The notes under the pieces are model-generated. The model saw only the letters and a program-made list of their open reading frames with translations. It had not been told where the DNA came from and made no database searches. Of a stretch of 64,000 nt of DNA, positions 1-12,689 are shown piece after piece. A program made the position numbers and the translations under genes. The stretch covers positions 20,965 to 84,964 of the forward strand of contig ML986751.1 of assembly GCA_010094045.1 (NCBI GenBank), given 5' to 3'. This DNA comes from Lojkania enalia. Its lineage: Eukaryota; Ascomycota; Dothideomycetes; Pleosporales. The first letter of the stretch is position 1, and each line of letters opens with the position of its first letter.

Positions 1-495
1 TTTATAGCTAAATAACTAGATAGAAGTAGAATACCTTAATATTTAATATAATTAGATAATTATAGAGAACCTTAAAATTGAGAATATTTAAGTAGCAATA
101 AGTAATAGAAGGATAGGCTATATAATATAGCCTATTACGCCTAAATAGGTTAGTATCTTAGAAGACTATATTATATAAGAGGTGTAAGAATAATATATAT
201 AAAATAAGGAGGAGCTTATTTAATTTTTATTATTTCTTATAATCTAATAATTATATTATAGTAGTTTTTACTTTATAGTTGTTTTAGTTTACTTTTATTA
301 TTATAGTTATTATATAGCTATTAGATCGGCTAGTAGAGAGTACTACTAGAAAGGTTAATATAGGTAGAAGTCTTTTTTTTATAAAAGATATATCTTATAT
401 AATATTTTTAGGTAAAAAAGCGGAATTTATATATTATATTTATAGGAGAAGATTATACATTTATATTAGAGAGTTAGTATTTTATATTAATATAT

Positions 496-1105
496 AGAGG
501 TATTTATTTAGAGGTAAAAGATTAGCTAATTATAGAAATAGATATTATAGAAATACTATTAGAAGGGTCGAAAGTTTTTATATATTTTATAAAGTATAGA
601 AGAGTATAGAATAGAATAGATAAGTTATTATATAATATAAATATATTAGTTAATTTTAGCCTTATAAAAGAGAGTTATTAGTTTATTTTAAAGGATTGCC
701 TGTTTAAAGTATATAGAGTAGTTTCTATTATTAGAGAAGTAGACTAGTAGAGAGTAGATTAGATAGTAGCTAAGATAGAGGAAGATATTACTTATATAGT
801 ATAGAAGTCTTAGGAAGATTTAAAGAGTACTATAATAGATAGCTATTATTTTAGTATAGAGTTAGTAAACAACTATAATAGAGTTATAGATAATATTAAT
901 AATAGAGATAAGGAGATAAAAATAGTAGTACTAGAGAGACTAGAAGAAAGTAGTAGTTTTATTAGTTTAGAATAAATATAATATATTTAGAAGAATATAT
1001 TATTTTTAGATAGTTAGATTATTTTAAAAAGAGTTTATATTAAGTATTATAAGAATAAATTATAATAGAGTAAATTATATTAAGATTTTATAATTTTTAT
1101 TAGTA
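496..1105 (+). pseudogene. Central reading-frame relic of cassette 1, unknown family
   Basis: One frame reads for about 200 codons and is interrupted only by TAG and TAA codons, as expected if CAG and CAA were RIPed. The product is charged and looks helical, with a stretch rich in E, D, K, I, V and Q around 730-960 that resembles a coiled coil (for example QIVAKIEEDI). It is preceded by the cassette leader region and followed directly by the minisatellite. No known domain is recognised. The true start is not visible, because ATG usually becomes ATA here. The frame could be longer on the 5' side. It does not obviously match the central frames of cassettes 2, 5 and 6. Confidence 0.4.
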
Positions 1106-1794
1106 GTATAAGAGTTATTAGAAGACTATATAGCTATTAATAAGAAAAGAGTTCTTAGAAGACTGTATAATAACTTCTATAAAATTTTCGAGAGGTTATA
1201 TTAAATAGAAAAAGTTCTTAGGAAATTATATTATCTTAGAAAAGTATAGAAGGCTAAATAAGTAAGAGAAGTAAGTAGTAGGGGGAGCTGTATTAGCTAT
1301 AAGAGGGTAGCTAAAGAAGAGTAATCTAGTCTTAGTATACTATTATAATTCCTTTAGTATATAATCTAGAGTATATAGAGTATTTTACTATATATCTATA
1401 TATATCTAGTAGAGTATTAGGCGTGTTTACTTTATAAGCTTAAAGAGCTAGAATAGGCCTAGAATAGGCTATATAAGCGAGAGTAAGTAATAGCTAGAAA
1501 GAAAAGAGTAAGTATAGCTAAAAGCTTAAGGGCCCTAAAATAGGAATATATAACTAAAAGAGAGTCCTAGAAGGAGTATATAAAAGCTATAAACTATATA
1601 GTATAGTTTTTATATCTTAGAGGAGTTAGTATTAATAGAGTAGTATAATATATAGTTTTTTATTACTTTATATAACCTTTAGAATTTTACTATAATTTTA
1701 CTAGTATATTTATAAGAAAATATTCTTTACTTTCTTTCTTAATATATTATTATAATAATAATAGAGGAGGAAGGTTCTTCTCTTAGTAAATTAT

Positions 1795-2620
1795 AGCTAG
1801 AGCTATAGTTAATAATCTTAAAGAGGGTATTAATATTTATAAAGTTAATATATAAATAGATAAAATCTTCTATCTAGAAAAATCTAATAGATAGTAATTT
1901 TTTAGTTTAGTTACAAGTATAACTAGTTAGTATTCTACTTACTATATTTAAGGGTATAGTAGATAAATTATAGTTTTTAGGTAATTATATATCTAGTAAG
2001 TATTATTATACTATATATATTAAGTTAAGCTAACTTTAACTCTAGATAGAATTAATATAAGATAGTATATTAGTTATATATAAGGTAAGCTTAGAGGGTA
2101 TATAATAGTAGTTAATATATAAGAGCAGGAATCTCCTTTAAAAATATAAGTAGGATAGATATATATATATATATAATATATTAGACGGAATTATTCTATA
2201 ATTATATTTAGTTATAAAAGTATAAAGCTATTTATAATACTAAGAAGTACTATATAATTTTATATTTATTATACAGCTTAGTAGATATAGGTAGATAAAA
2301 TAGATAAAGGTATTATTACTATAGGTTAGTTAGTTAAGTATTAGTATATATAATAATAATATATATTTTCTTTTAGAAGTAAAGATAGTAATACTAGATA
2401 TATATAAAAAGGGTAGATAGGTAGATAGATACTATAGATTTATAGGGGTATATCCTCTAAGTAAGAGTTACTAGTAGATAGATATAATTAATATAGTTAG
2501 AGAGATTATAAACTAAAATAAATATAAGCGGCTATAGCTAAATTATTATTATACTCTATAATAGAATAGAGAAGAGAAGCTTTTAGAAGGCTATTTAGCT
2601 CTATAGATATAGTAAGAGTA
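1795..2620 (+). pseudogene. Central reading-frame relic of cassette 2 (class A)
   Basis: This region is recognisably similar to the centres of cassettes 5 and 6. The clearest block is at 2436-2505, reading RFIGVYPLSKSY followed by two TAG codons, then IDIINIVRE. The same block reads KGVYLYSKDN in cassette 5 and KRVYLYNKSY in cassette 6, each followed by QQ or RIPed Gln codons and an I-x-N/D-I-V motif. Keeping the frame between copies suggests a real former protein rather than chance. No family is recognised and the 5' end is unclear. Boundaries are approximate. Confidence 0.35.
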
Positions 2621-4207
2621 ATAAAGTCTCTAAAATTCTTAGAAGACTATATAATAGAGTATTATTAATAAGAAAAACTTTAGAAAACTATATTACTATT
2701 AATAAAAAAAGTTATAGAAAACTATATAATACCTTTAAAAAGGCTTAGGAAACTATATTAGAGAAAAAAATGCTTAGAAAACTATATAATAATTTCTCTA
2801 AGAGTTTTTAGAAAGTTAAATAAGTAAGAGAAGTAAGTAGTAGTACGTTAGTAAAAACTATAGAAGAGTAGTAGTATAGTAATTTAGTCTTAATATACTT
2901 TTTATAATTCCTTTAGTATATAAATATAAAAGATATAGATTAGTATATATCTTATATAGGCCTAATAGAGTATTAGATATATCTTATTTAATAAATATAA
3001 AAGGCCTAGAAGATATATAAATACTAAATAAATATAAAGAGAGTAGTAGCTCTTAGATATTACTATATATAGTTAGAGTAGTAGTAGAAGGAGTATATTA
3101 TAAATACCTAGGAGTTCTAAACTTAGAGTTTATTTAAATAGATAATAAGTTTTAAAAGGAATAGACTATATAATATAACTCTTTTAGTTTTAGTAGAGGC
3201 TAATATAGAGATTATATTAGCTAGTAGAGTATACGGTATAGCTAATTTTCTTATTATCTATAACCTTTAGAATCCTTCTATAATTTTCCCTACTATTTAT
3301 AGGAAATATCTCTTTTATTTACCTTAGTATTTTACTACTTTATTAGTTATATTACGGGATATATTATTTATATAATAGAAGATAATTATATATATATATA
3401 TTACAGTTTACTAGAATATTACTATTAAAAGTAAGAGGTAATAGTATTAAAAAATCTAAGTATATAATAATTAGTTACTATTAGTTATATAGATACTATA
3501 TGGGCTATATAGGTAAGTAGAAGCTTTTCTTAGTAGTTATAGCTATAGCTAGTAGGCGTTCTCTTAGTTACCTTTAATAGTATAATAGGGAAGCTATCTT
3601 TTATATATAATTATATATATAATAAGTCTTATAATATAGAGTTAGATAAGTTTAATAGAATTAACTCTAAATAGAGTTATATTTAGAAGATATATTATTA
3701 ACTTATAAGGTACAGCTAGAGGAAGTATATTAGTAGCTAACTTAGAAGAATAGGACCCCTCTTAAGAGGTGTAGATAGGAGGATTACTAGTTTTATAGTA
3801 GAGATAATAATAAGAATAGTATTTAATATATCTTATATTTAATTATAAAACTATAGGGTTTAGAAGCTTTATATAATATATTTCTTACTTTTTTAGATAT
3901 AAAAATAGTAGAGAGGTAGTCTATATTATTAATAGATTATTTAAGAAGATAGATTAGAATTATTATAGATTTAATTCTACTAATAGAGAAGAGGAGTTAT
4001 ATATATTATTATAAGCTAGTAGATAAAGATTATAAATATAATTTATATAGAAAGAAATAGATTTAAAAGAATTCTTTTTATAGTATAAATTAGTACTATA
4101 TATCTAGTTAGTAGACGATAATTATAGATATAGTTAGAAATATAGGTATAGAAAAGGCTTAGTTAACTTATAATAGAGAGGAAGAAGAGTAACATCTATT
4201 TTTAGGT

Positions 4208-4209
4208 TA
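4208..4209. other. Left TA target-site copy of the long-TIR element
   Basis: TA directly precedes the left terminus (CCGGACACCCTATATAAC). The matching TA lies at 10441-10442. Removing 4210-10440 restores a cassette of about 1.58 kb. Confidence 0.65.
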
Positions 4210-5437
4210 CCGGACACCCTATATAACTAGATAAACTATTAGTACTTTAGCTTTTAGTAACCGAAAAACTTATACTTATAATAAATATTACTATATTTAT
4301 ACGAAAATAATCTACTATAGCAAATTCTAATTGTCTATAATCCGTTCTACCTAAAAATTACCTTTATATTATTACTTTAGCGCCTGATTTATATAGCGCC
4401 TTATATTATAGTATAATAGGCTTCCCTCCTTATAATGCTAACTTTAAGCTTTTTTCGCTCTAAATTTTATATAATAGCCTTCTCCTACTTTTATAACCTC
4501 CTTCTATTACTAAGAAGTTATTATTAGCCTATATATACTACGGGGCGCGATTTTATATAACGCCGCTCTACTAATTAGTACTTCTAACAGAAGTAAACTA
4601 CTAATCTAGGCTAACGCAAGATAATCCCTATATATTTTACCTTATATATTAGAAGGTATTTTATTATAAGATATATAGTTATATAGTTACGCTAGCCTTT
4701 AAATTATTATTAAATCTAACCTTAGATTAGAAGTAGTAATAAGATAAGGTTACTATTATTACTAGATATAGTAAGACCTAGTTATTTACTTAGTTAACTA
4801 ATATATCTCTAGTAATAAAACCAGCTTTAATATAGTAATCTCTACTTTATAGTATAGCTACGCAACTATACTACCCCAGAGTGCTAAGATCTGCTGTTAC
4901 CCCTTCTACTAACTAATAGAACGATCTAATTAAGCCCTCTATACTCTTATACTTTTTAGTCTACTAGTATACTAATTCCTAGACTAAGCTATAGTAAACT
5001 CTAGTCTTAGCTTAGAGAATATAATATAATAAGAAGGATATAAGCTAGGATAGAGCGTGATAGGTCTAGAAGTTAAAGCCTATACTTTAATATACAGGTT
5101 TAACTAAATATTACTAGTAAAATACTATTATTAGAAGTATATAGAAGATAGAAAGCCCTATATATTTTAGTAATATATCTATCGTATAGTTAAATAACTA
5201 GCAGCCCCCCAGCTTAAACTATAAGGGTTATTAGAAGCTTTAAATTATTTATATTTATAAGGGATAAATACTAGTAGAACTATAATAGTAGCTATACTTT
5301 ATAACCTTCTATACTACTATAATATCTAGTACTCTTTTTCTTCAGCTAGATCTATAAACTATTACCTCTAGCGTAAGTTTAGTACTAGAGTAGATTAGCT
5401 ATTCTCTCTACTAGTATAATTAAAGAGTTTATCTACT
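4210..5437 (+). repeat. Left terminal inverted repeat
   Basis: This is the inverted counterpart of 9298-10440. Clear paired landmarks are GGGGCGCGATTTTA at about 4542 against the complement of TAAAATCGCGCCCT at 10087-10100, and GTTTAACTAAATATTACTAG near 5098 against its complement near 9506. About 85-100 extra bases near 5140-5240 are missing from the right copy. No coding capacity is recognised. Confidence 0.7.
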
Positions 5438-5803
5438 TCTTAAGATGTACGATTAGTATAGTTATTTAGCCTAGTTGCTTATAAACTTTACAACTATAGC
5501 TTAGCTTAATTATATAGAACTAAACTATACTATAACTATACTCTCCCTTTAGCTAGGTTATATTAATTTACTCCTTATAAAACTAAAAGATATAATAAAG
5601 TATAATACTATCAGCTTACAGTATTTTTATAGTATATCTCTATTAGATATAATTCTTTAGTATAGCTTAGTATCTTCTTCCTATATACTTACTAACGTTA
5701 ATAGCTAGAACTAATATACTCGTCTCTTTAGTTAGACTGCTATATTTAAACCCAACTAAGATCTATTCCTACTATTTATACTTATACAACTCTATATAAA
5801 GTA

Positions 5804-8800
5804 ATATAACTTTTATAGCGTAGTAATACTAGTAACTTTAATCTTACTCAGTTTAGAGTTAAGACTATTCCTCTCTATATAATACTCTCTTATATATAGG
5901 GAGTAGATACTAAAGAGGTTACCTTTAAAGACTTGATAAATAGTACTAGTAAGGATAAATCTAGCTATATAAAGATCCGGTTTAGTAGAGAATAGGTAAG
6001 ATAAGATAGCTTAGACTACTTTTAGGTTGATACCTATTATATTAATAAAGTAGATAAAGCTAAGTTCTCCTATACTATCTAGTTTATATTTTACTAGTAC
6101 TATAATATAGTATAATACTATATCTACTTATTAGATATCTCTAGTTCCTCTCTTAAAGCTAGTAGAGAACTAAACCTACTACTGTAGGAATTAGAGTTCT
6201 AGAATAGTAGATAGTTTACTTAAGGCTAGATGTTTTAAGAACTTCTTACTCTATATATAGTAGAGTTCTTTTCTTATAAGCTACGTAAACTTAGTAATAA
6301 GATATTATTAAAGTTATAGATCTATAAAATTATAAGTATTCTATATATAGTACTTAAAGAAGCCCCTCTTTTTTAGTTTAGTATTAATAAACGGTTATAG
6401 TAGAAGGAATATTAAGAGACTAAACGCGATAAAGATGGAGCTTATTTACTACTAAGAATATTTAGTATAGATCTAGTATCTATATATAGTAAAGGGGTAG
6501 TAGGCGCGTTTAGATATCTTATAAATAAAATCTATAAGCTAGAAAGATATATTTAAGATATATATAGTATAGATCTATATAATAATAAGAAGTATATTAA
6601 AGATATAAAGGGTAGACTGCTAAAAGATTTATACTACTAGGTTCTTAACAACATCTCCTTCTAGTAATAGTATAATAATAAGCAGAGTTAGCTGCTATAG
6701 ATTAAAGGTAATTCTAGTAAGAGTAAAATAATACTACTCTATAGTATTATCAACGAACTATAGAAGTTAATAGCTATAATAGGCCTTATATCGTACTTCT
6801 TCTATTAGGCTACTAACTTGCGTATTAACACCGCAACGGCCGTACTATAAGAGCTATTATTCTTACTTATTAGCTAGCAGCTATTACTTATCTTATATAT
6901 TTAGAAGAAGTATAATTATATAAGTAAGACTATATTTAAAAATGTAAATACTTAAGTTACTCTAACTAAGATCTTTACTAATATATTATAGAACCCGAAC
7001 TTAGACGCTATATATCTAATTATTAACGCGCTAGATGAGTATATAACTAACTTATTAAAGTTACTTAACTTTATTATAAAGTATTTATCTATATCTTCCT
7101 ATATTAAGTAGATTGTTTTAAGCTATAACTAGCCGGATATTAAAGAACAACTAGAGCAGGTAGGCTATAAGGTAAGGCTAAGCCTTAAGCTAAATATAGA
7201 GTCTATATTAATAGCTGTCTAGATCTTTATTAAATAAAAGGTGTTTCAGCTAGTATAATAGAAGAAGTATAATAAGTAAACCTAATACTCTATACTAGAG
7301 TATCTAGTATTAAATGCGAACGATACCTTTCTCTAGATAGTACTAGTATATTAAAACCTTAAAATAACAGTAAAATAGAATATTCTTAAAAAGTTTAACT
7401 CGTTTCCACCTAGACTAAACTCTCTATATTAGTAGATAATATAGTAGATTAATAAGTTAGATAATACTAAACTTTATAAGCAGGTATTAGTATTAATTAT
7501 ATTTATATACCGGCTAATTACGCTTAAGGAGCTTATAACCCTAGTTAAACAGCTAGAAGAAATAGCTAATAATAAGAAGTTAAGTAAGATTATTAGCTTC
7601 TATAGTTTATTTCTTATCCTATATAAAGATATTATATACTTTATATACTAATTAGTTAAGGACTTCCTCTTTACTTAGATAGTTAAAGAAGTATTCCCAT
7701 CCGGAAGAGAGAATATCTATTATACTATTGTTGCTAGGTTACTCGAAATAATATTTAGAACCTTAAAGTAGAATATATATAGCTTAAAAGTATTAGAATA
7801 TCTTATTAATAATATTAAACAGCTAGATTCTAATCTATTAGTAATATTACGCTACTTATATATCTACTAGATTAATTACCTCTATAACTGGAATTCTAGC
7901 TCTTCTACAAATTATAAGGTTAATCTATAGGGTAGAGGCGCTGTTAATAACTTTCTAAAATAGTAAAACCTCTATTAACTTAAGGCTTTTAGCCTATATA
8001 AAAGTATATTAAAGGGAGTAGTATTAATAGTAAAACTTAAGGCTTTAGTCTAGATAATCTATAGATTAATAATACTATTTTAGTATTATAGATACTAATA
8101 TAATCTAGAAAAGAGTAGATATATCTAATTTAATAGAGCTTATTTAAGATACGCGCTGATTTATTATATCTTATAAATAGATAATAGAGAATAGTCTACT
8201 TTAGATATATACTTCTACACTTCTATTTAGTCCAACTTATAGTCTAATAAGAGGTATTTTTAAGAGAGAAGAGCTAGACTGAATTATTATAAAGCTAGGT
8301 ATATAAGAGAAATAGAGTCTATACCTCTAGATGCTTAAAGGCTATAGCTCTAATATTAGATTTATAGCCTTCTCGCCTAATTTAACCCGGCTAGTATTAG
8401 AGTTAGAAGATAGAATAGTTAAAATCTAGAATATAAGTAGTAGCAACTACTTCTAGATGCTTAAAGGCTATAGCTCTAATATTAGTTCCATAGTCTTCTT
8501 ATCTAACTTAACCCGGCTAGTATTAGAGTTAGAGGATAGAATAGTTAAGATTTAAGATATAAGTAGTAGTAACTACTTCTAAACGTTTAAGGGCTATAGC
8601 TTTTATATCTAGTCTATAGCCTTCTTATCTAACTTAACCCAGCTGGTATTAGAGTTATAAAATAGAACGGTTAAGATCTAAAATATAAGTAGTAGTAACT
8701 ACCTTTAGATATTTAAAAGCTATAGTTTTTATATCTAGTCTATAGCCTTCTCGCCCAACTTAACCTGGCTAGTATTAAAGTTAGGGGATAGAACGGTTAA

Positions 8801-9095
8801 GATCTAAGATATAAGTAGTAATAACTACCTCTAGACGTTTAAAGGCTATAGCTCTAATATTAGGTTTATAGCCTTCTCGCTTAACTTAACCTAGCTAGTA
8901 TTAGAGTTAAGTAGTAGTACGGTTAAATAAGGTCTAAAATTAAGTATAGATAGGATTTAGATAACGTATAATTCTAAAAACCTATTATAGCTACTATTAG
9001 AATATTAACTATTACCTTTTATAGTATCTAAAAATATAATTAGTATTAGTACTAGTTATAGGAGGGTATAGATATATAAGCTTAATATATTTTAA
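5804..9095 (+). pseudogene. RIP-degraded HET-NACHT-WD40 (HNWD, STAND/NLR-type) heterokaryon-incompatibility gene
   Basis: Fungal HNWD proteins are cytoplasmic STAND receptors: WD40 repeats sense a partner, the NACHT ATPase oligomerises and the HET domain triggers cell death. The first codon is now ATA at 5804, followed by a short LLxR stretch typical of HET proteins. The HET domain spans about 5860-6200, with ILSYI-stop-G for the usual ILSHTWG and a VDTYYINK block for VDTCCINK. The NACHT P-loop is at 6701-6736 (IKGNSSKSKTMLL; the glycines are RIPed to N or S). A winged-helix-like region lies near 7490-7680. About five 42-residue WD40 repeats fill 8331-8935, and a conserved C-terminal tail ends at TAA 9093-9095. 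The frame is continuous from 5804 to about 7900. A shift between 7900 and 8331 indicates an indel, insertion or intron. Nearly all stops are TAG at Gln or Trp sites. The gene is non-functional. Confidence 0.85.
8331..8937 (+). repeat. 126-bp in-frame tandem repeats encoding WD40 blades
   Basis: Equivalent positions recur at 8331, 8457, 8583, 8709 and 8835, an exact period of 126 bases or 42 codons. The last copy is partial. Each copy reads like GYSSNI, then IAFSPNLT, then VKI-stop-NISSSN, where the stop replaces the W of a WD40 KIWD motif. The exact codon-multiple period shows this is protein-coding repetition, not satellite DNA. High identity between blades is typical of fungal HNWD genes, whose WD40 repeats are shuffled and selected for variation. 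Confidence 0.85.
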
Positions 9096-9297
9096 AATAT
9101 TAAAATATTTATATTATTATTATTTACTATTATATATTTATTATTCTCTCTATTTTATAGAGAGCTAGAGATTAGTAAGTATATATAGCTTACGAATTTA
9201 CTATATTAAAACTTCGAGTATATATTAGATTAAGTAACCTAATATCTATATACTTAATAATACGTTAAATATTTACTACTTAGATTAGATTAGAGGT

Positions 9298-10440
9298 ATA
9301 TAAACGCCTTAATAACGCTAGTAGAGAGGATAGCTAAACCGATCTAAGGCTAACCTTATACTAGAGGCGATAGTTTATAGATCTAGCTAAAGAGAAAGAA
9401 TGCTAGATATAACTATAGATAGTATAGAGTATTACTAAGTATAGCTACTATTATAGCTCTACTAGTACTTATCCCTTACGAATATAAATAATATAATAAA
9501 GGCGTTTTTACTAGTAACACTCAGTTAAACCTATATACTAAAGTATAAGCTTCGACTTTTAAGCCTATTATACTCTATTCTAGCTTATATTCTTTCTATT
9601 ATATTATATTCCCCTTTAATAAGTTAAAACTAGAGCTTGCTGCGACTTAGTCTAGGAATTAGCGTACTAGTAGACTTAAGAAGTATAAGAGTATAGAGGG
9701 CTTAATCGGGTTATTCTATTAGTTAGTAGAAGGGGTAATAGCGGATCTTAGTACTTTAGGGTAGTATAGTTGCGTAGCTATACTATAAAGTAGGTATTAC
9801 TATATATTAGACTATATTATAAGATATATAAGATTACTATTAAAGCTAGTTTTACTACTAGATATATATTAGCTAACTAAATAAGTAACTAGGCTTTATC
9901 TTATTACTACTCCCAATCCTAAATTAGATTTAATAATAATCTAAAGGCTAGTATAACTATATAGTTATATATCTTATAATAAAATATCTACTAATATATA
10001 ATATAAAATATATAGGGTTATCTTATACTAGTCTAGATTAGTAGTTTACTTCTACTAGAAGTACTACTTAGCGGGGTAGTATTATCTAAAATCGCGCCCT
10101 GTATCGTATATAGGGCTGATAATAACTTCTTAAAATTAGAAGGGGGTTATAAGAGTAGAATAAGGTTGTTCTATAAAAAGCTAGAGTAAAAAAGGCTTAA
10201 TATTAGTACTGTAGGTATAGAAGTATATTTTACTATAATATAAAGCCCTATATAAATTAGGTATAGAAATAATAATACAAGTGTAAATTTAGGGAAAAAG
10301 TAGATTATATAGATTTAGGATTAGCTGCAGTAGATTATTTTTATAGAATTATTATAATATTTATTATATATATAGGTTTTACAGCTACTAAAAGTTAAAG
10401 TAACTTACTAATAGTTTATCCGGTTATATAGAGTGTCCGA
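9298..10440 (-). repeat. Right terminal inverted repeat
   Basis: Inverted copy of 4210-5437. It ends with GTTTATCCGGTTATATAGAG TGTCCGA at 10440 and is followed by TA (10441-10442). The 200 bases between the HNWD stop and this repeat (9096-9297) are AT-rich and hold nothing recognised. Confidence 0.7.
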
Positions 10441-11220
10441 TAATATAGGGGGGGATATTAGTATATTATTATAGATAAGAAGTTCTTAAGAGTTTATATA
10501 AGGAAAAAAAAAAGGTTTAAAAGATTATATAATTCTCTTAAAAAGGCTTAGAAGATTATATTAATAAGAGAAGAAAAGTTCTTAGAAGGCTATATTATAA
10601 GAGAGATTAGCTACTAGAATATAGCTAAGAGGAATAGTATTATATAAATAAGAGGAGCGAGTAGTAGTATATTAGGTAAGTAGAGTAGAAATAATCTACT
10701 CTTAGTATACTATTATAATTTCTTTAGTATATAATATAGAATATATAGATTAGTCTATATTTTCTAGAATACTCTATATAGTATTAGATATAGATTACTC
10801 TATAAATATAGAAGAATAAAGTTCCGCAGTAGTTAAGTAAGTATAAAGAAACTAGAAGAAATAGAAGTATTATATAAGTATAGAGCAACTAGAAAAGAGT
10901 ATAAATACTCTATATAGCTAAACAACTAGAAAAGAGTAGAAAACTTCTTTATTTAGTCTAATTAGATAATTAGAGAACCTTATAGGTTGAGGATATCTAA
11001 ATAGTAACAAGTTATAGTAATATAGGCTATATAATATAACCCTTATATTCTAAAAGAGATTAGTAGATATAAAAATATAAGTAGTATATTATTTTAAGTA
11101 TTTAGAAGATTCTAATATTTATATTATTTTTATTATTTTCTATATAATATTTAAAGTATAATATTCTTATTAGTTTTAAAGTAATAAGAATTATATATAG
11201 TTTTTAATAGTAGTTAGTTA

Positions 11221-12005
11221 GAAGATTTAGCAGTTATTATAATTAAATTAGTAGTCTTATATAGAATAAGTAGTATTTTATTTTTATATATTAGATAGTT
11301 TTAGTAGAATTATATCTACGTTTATAGTTTTTTTAAATATTATAGTACTATAATATAGATTAAAAATAATCTTATATTATTTTAGTATATAGAGTTTATA
11401 TAGAGTTTATATAGTAAGTCTACTATAAGAGATATAGAGGTAAAAAAGGGGGAATATTTGGATAGTAAATAGGCTAGTAATAGAAGATTATAATACTTTT
11501 ATTTAGCATATAATAGTATTTTAGTTAAAGAAGACAAGTTTTTATTAAGATTTAATCGGGTTATATAAGAGGTTTATAGAACTAGTAGAAAGGTTAATAA
11601 TATTAGCTAGTTAGCTTATTAGTAGATAGATTATAGAGATAATAATAGATATATTATTTATAAAGGTTATTATTATTATAATATATTAGTTTATTTAAAA
11701 TAGAGGGTATATATAAATTCTTCTATAAAGTAGTTCTTTAGTAATAGATTAAGAGTATCTATTATTAGTTATTTTTATAATTATAATAGATCTATAAAAG
11801 AATATATTCGCAATATATTATTAAGATAGAATAGAAATATTTTAGAAGAGGATAATTTTATTAGATAGGTTTTTATAGGGCCTAGATTTAGTATAGTTAA
11901 TATTAATATTAGAGGATTTATAATTGAAAAGTATTAGAGTAGATATAAGTTAGTAAATATAGAAGTATAATTAGTTTATAGTTTTATTATAATATAATAT
12001 TATTT
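11221..12005 (+). pseudogene. Central reading-frame relic of cassette 4, unknown family
   Basis: One frame stays legible for about 260 codons with only TAG and TAA interruptions. It includes readable stretches such as LVKEDKFLLRFNRVIQEVY near 11515-11575 (one stop read as Gln) and FIGPRFSIVNINIRGFIIEK near 11871-11930. The frame is the same at both ends, so no indel has occurred. No domain is recognised and there is no obvious signal peptide. It ends shortly before the cassette minisatellite. It differs from the class A centres of cassettes 2, 5 and 6. Confidence 0.4.
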
Positions 12006-12689
12006 TTCTTAGAGGTTATTTAACTTAGAATTTTATAAGTATTCTAGGGAGACTATATTAATAAAGTCTATAAAATTCTTAGAAAGTTATAATAGAAAAG
12101 AAGTTTTTAAAAGACTATATTAATAAAGTTTATAAAATTCTTAGAAAACTATATAAGAATATATAAGTTATAGGAAGTATATAACTAAAAGAAAGTTATA
12201 TTAGATAAATACTATAATATAAAAGCGTAATCTAATCTTAATATACTATTATAATTCCTTTAATATATAAATATAGAAGATATAGATTAGTCTATATCTA
12301 ATAATATACTTTATATAGTAATAAATATAGTTTACTATATAAGTAGTAGAGGAATAGATATTCTATAGAGTACTATATAAGTAATAGTAAATAATAAGTA
12401 GAGAGAAGGAATAAATATAATAGATACTAAAAGGCTTTAGAATTAGGGTTATCTAAGTAGATAGTAAGTTCTAGAAGAAATAGACTAGATAGTATAGTCT
12501 ATTAAGTCTTAGTAGATACTAATATAGAGGGAATAACTTTTCTATTATTTTTCTTAGTTTTCTTACTAATTATAACCTTTAGCGTCTTAATATAATTTTC
12601 CTAACTATACTAGTAGAAAAATATCTCTTATCTTTTCTTTTAGTATTATATAATAAAGTTAATAAAGGGGGAAAGCTTCCCTTTTAATA

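Larger units (their letters stand above)
1..4209 (+). repeat. Tandem array of ~1.55-kb cassettes, left part
   Basis: Cassettes are delimited by a shared leader anchor (AGTATACTATTATAATTCC, continuing TTTAGTATATAAATATAGA) at about 1334 and 2892. This gives cassette 1 (1-1333, entering from outside the window), cassette 2 (1334-2891) and the first 1318 bases of cassette 3. Each ends with a degenerate minisatellite of roughly 30 bp built on CTTAGAAGACTATATTA (about 1125-1250 and 2625-2820). The array continues at 10441 after an inserted element. All of it is RIP-saturated. The family is not recognised. Confidence 0.75.
4210..10440. mobile_element. 6.2-kb element with >1-kb terminal inverted repeats carrying a HET-NACHT-WD40 gene
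   Basis: The two ends are inverted copies. The left begins CCGGACACCCTATATAAC and the reverse complement of the right begins TCGGACACTCTATATAAC. Similarity runs inward for about 1.2 kb on the left and 1.14 kb on the right, with one indel of about 85-100 bases. The element is flanked by TA and sits exactly inside one unit of the tandem cassette array, so it inserted after the array formed. No transposase is visible. The only recognisable cargo is the dead HET-NACHT-WD40 gene. It may be a non-autonomous TA-targeting DNA transposon (Tc1/mariner-like chemistry), or two inverted repeats that trapped a gene. RIP affects the whole element but less heavily than its flanks, since CG and GC motifs remain. 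Confidence 0.65.

Noticed and set aside
8331..8937. Five 126-bp direct repeats looked like a satellite or CRISPR-like array.
   Set aside because: There are no spacers, and the period is 42 codons with WD40 motifs in frame with the NACHT-HET relic's final part.
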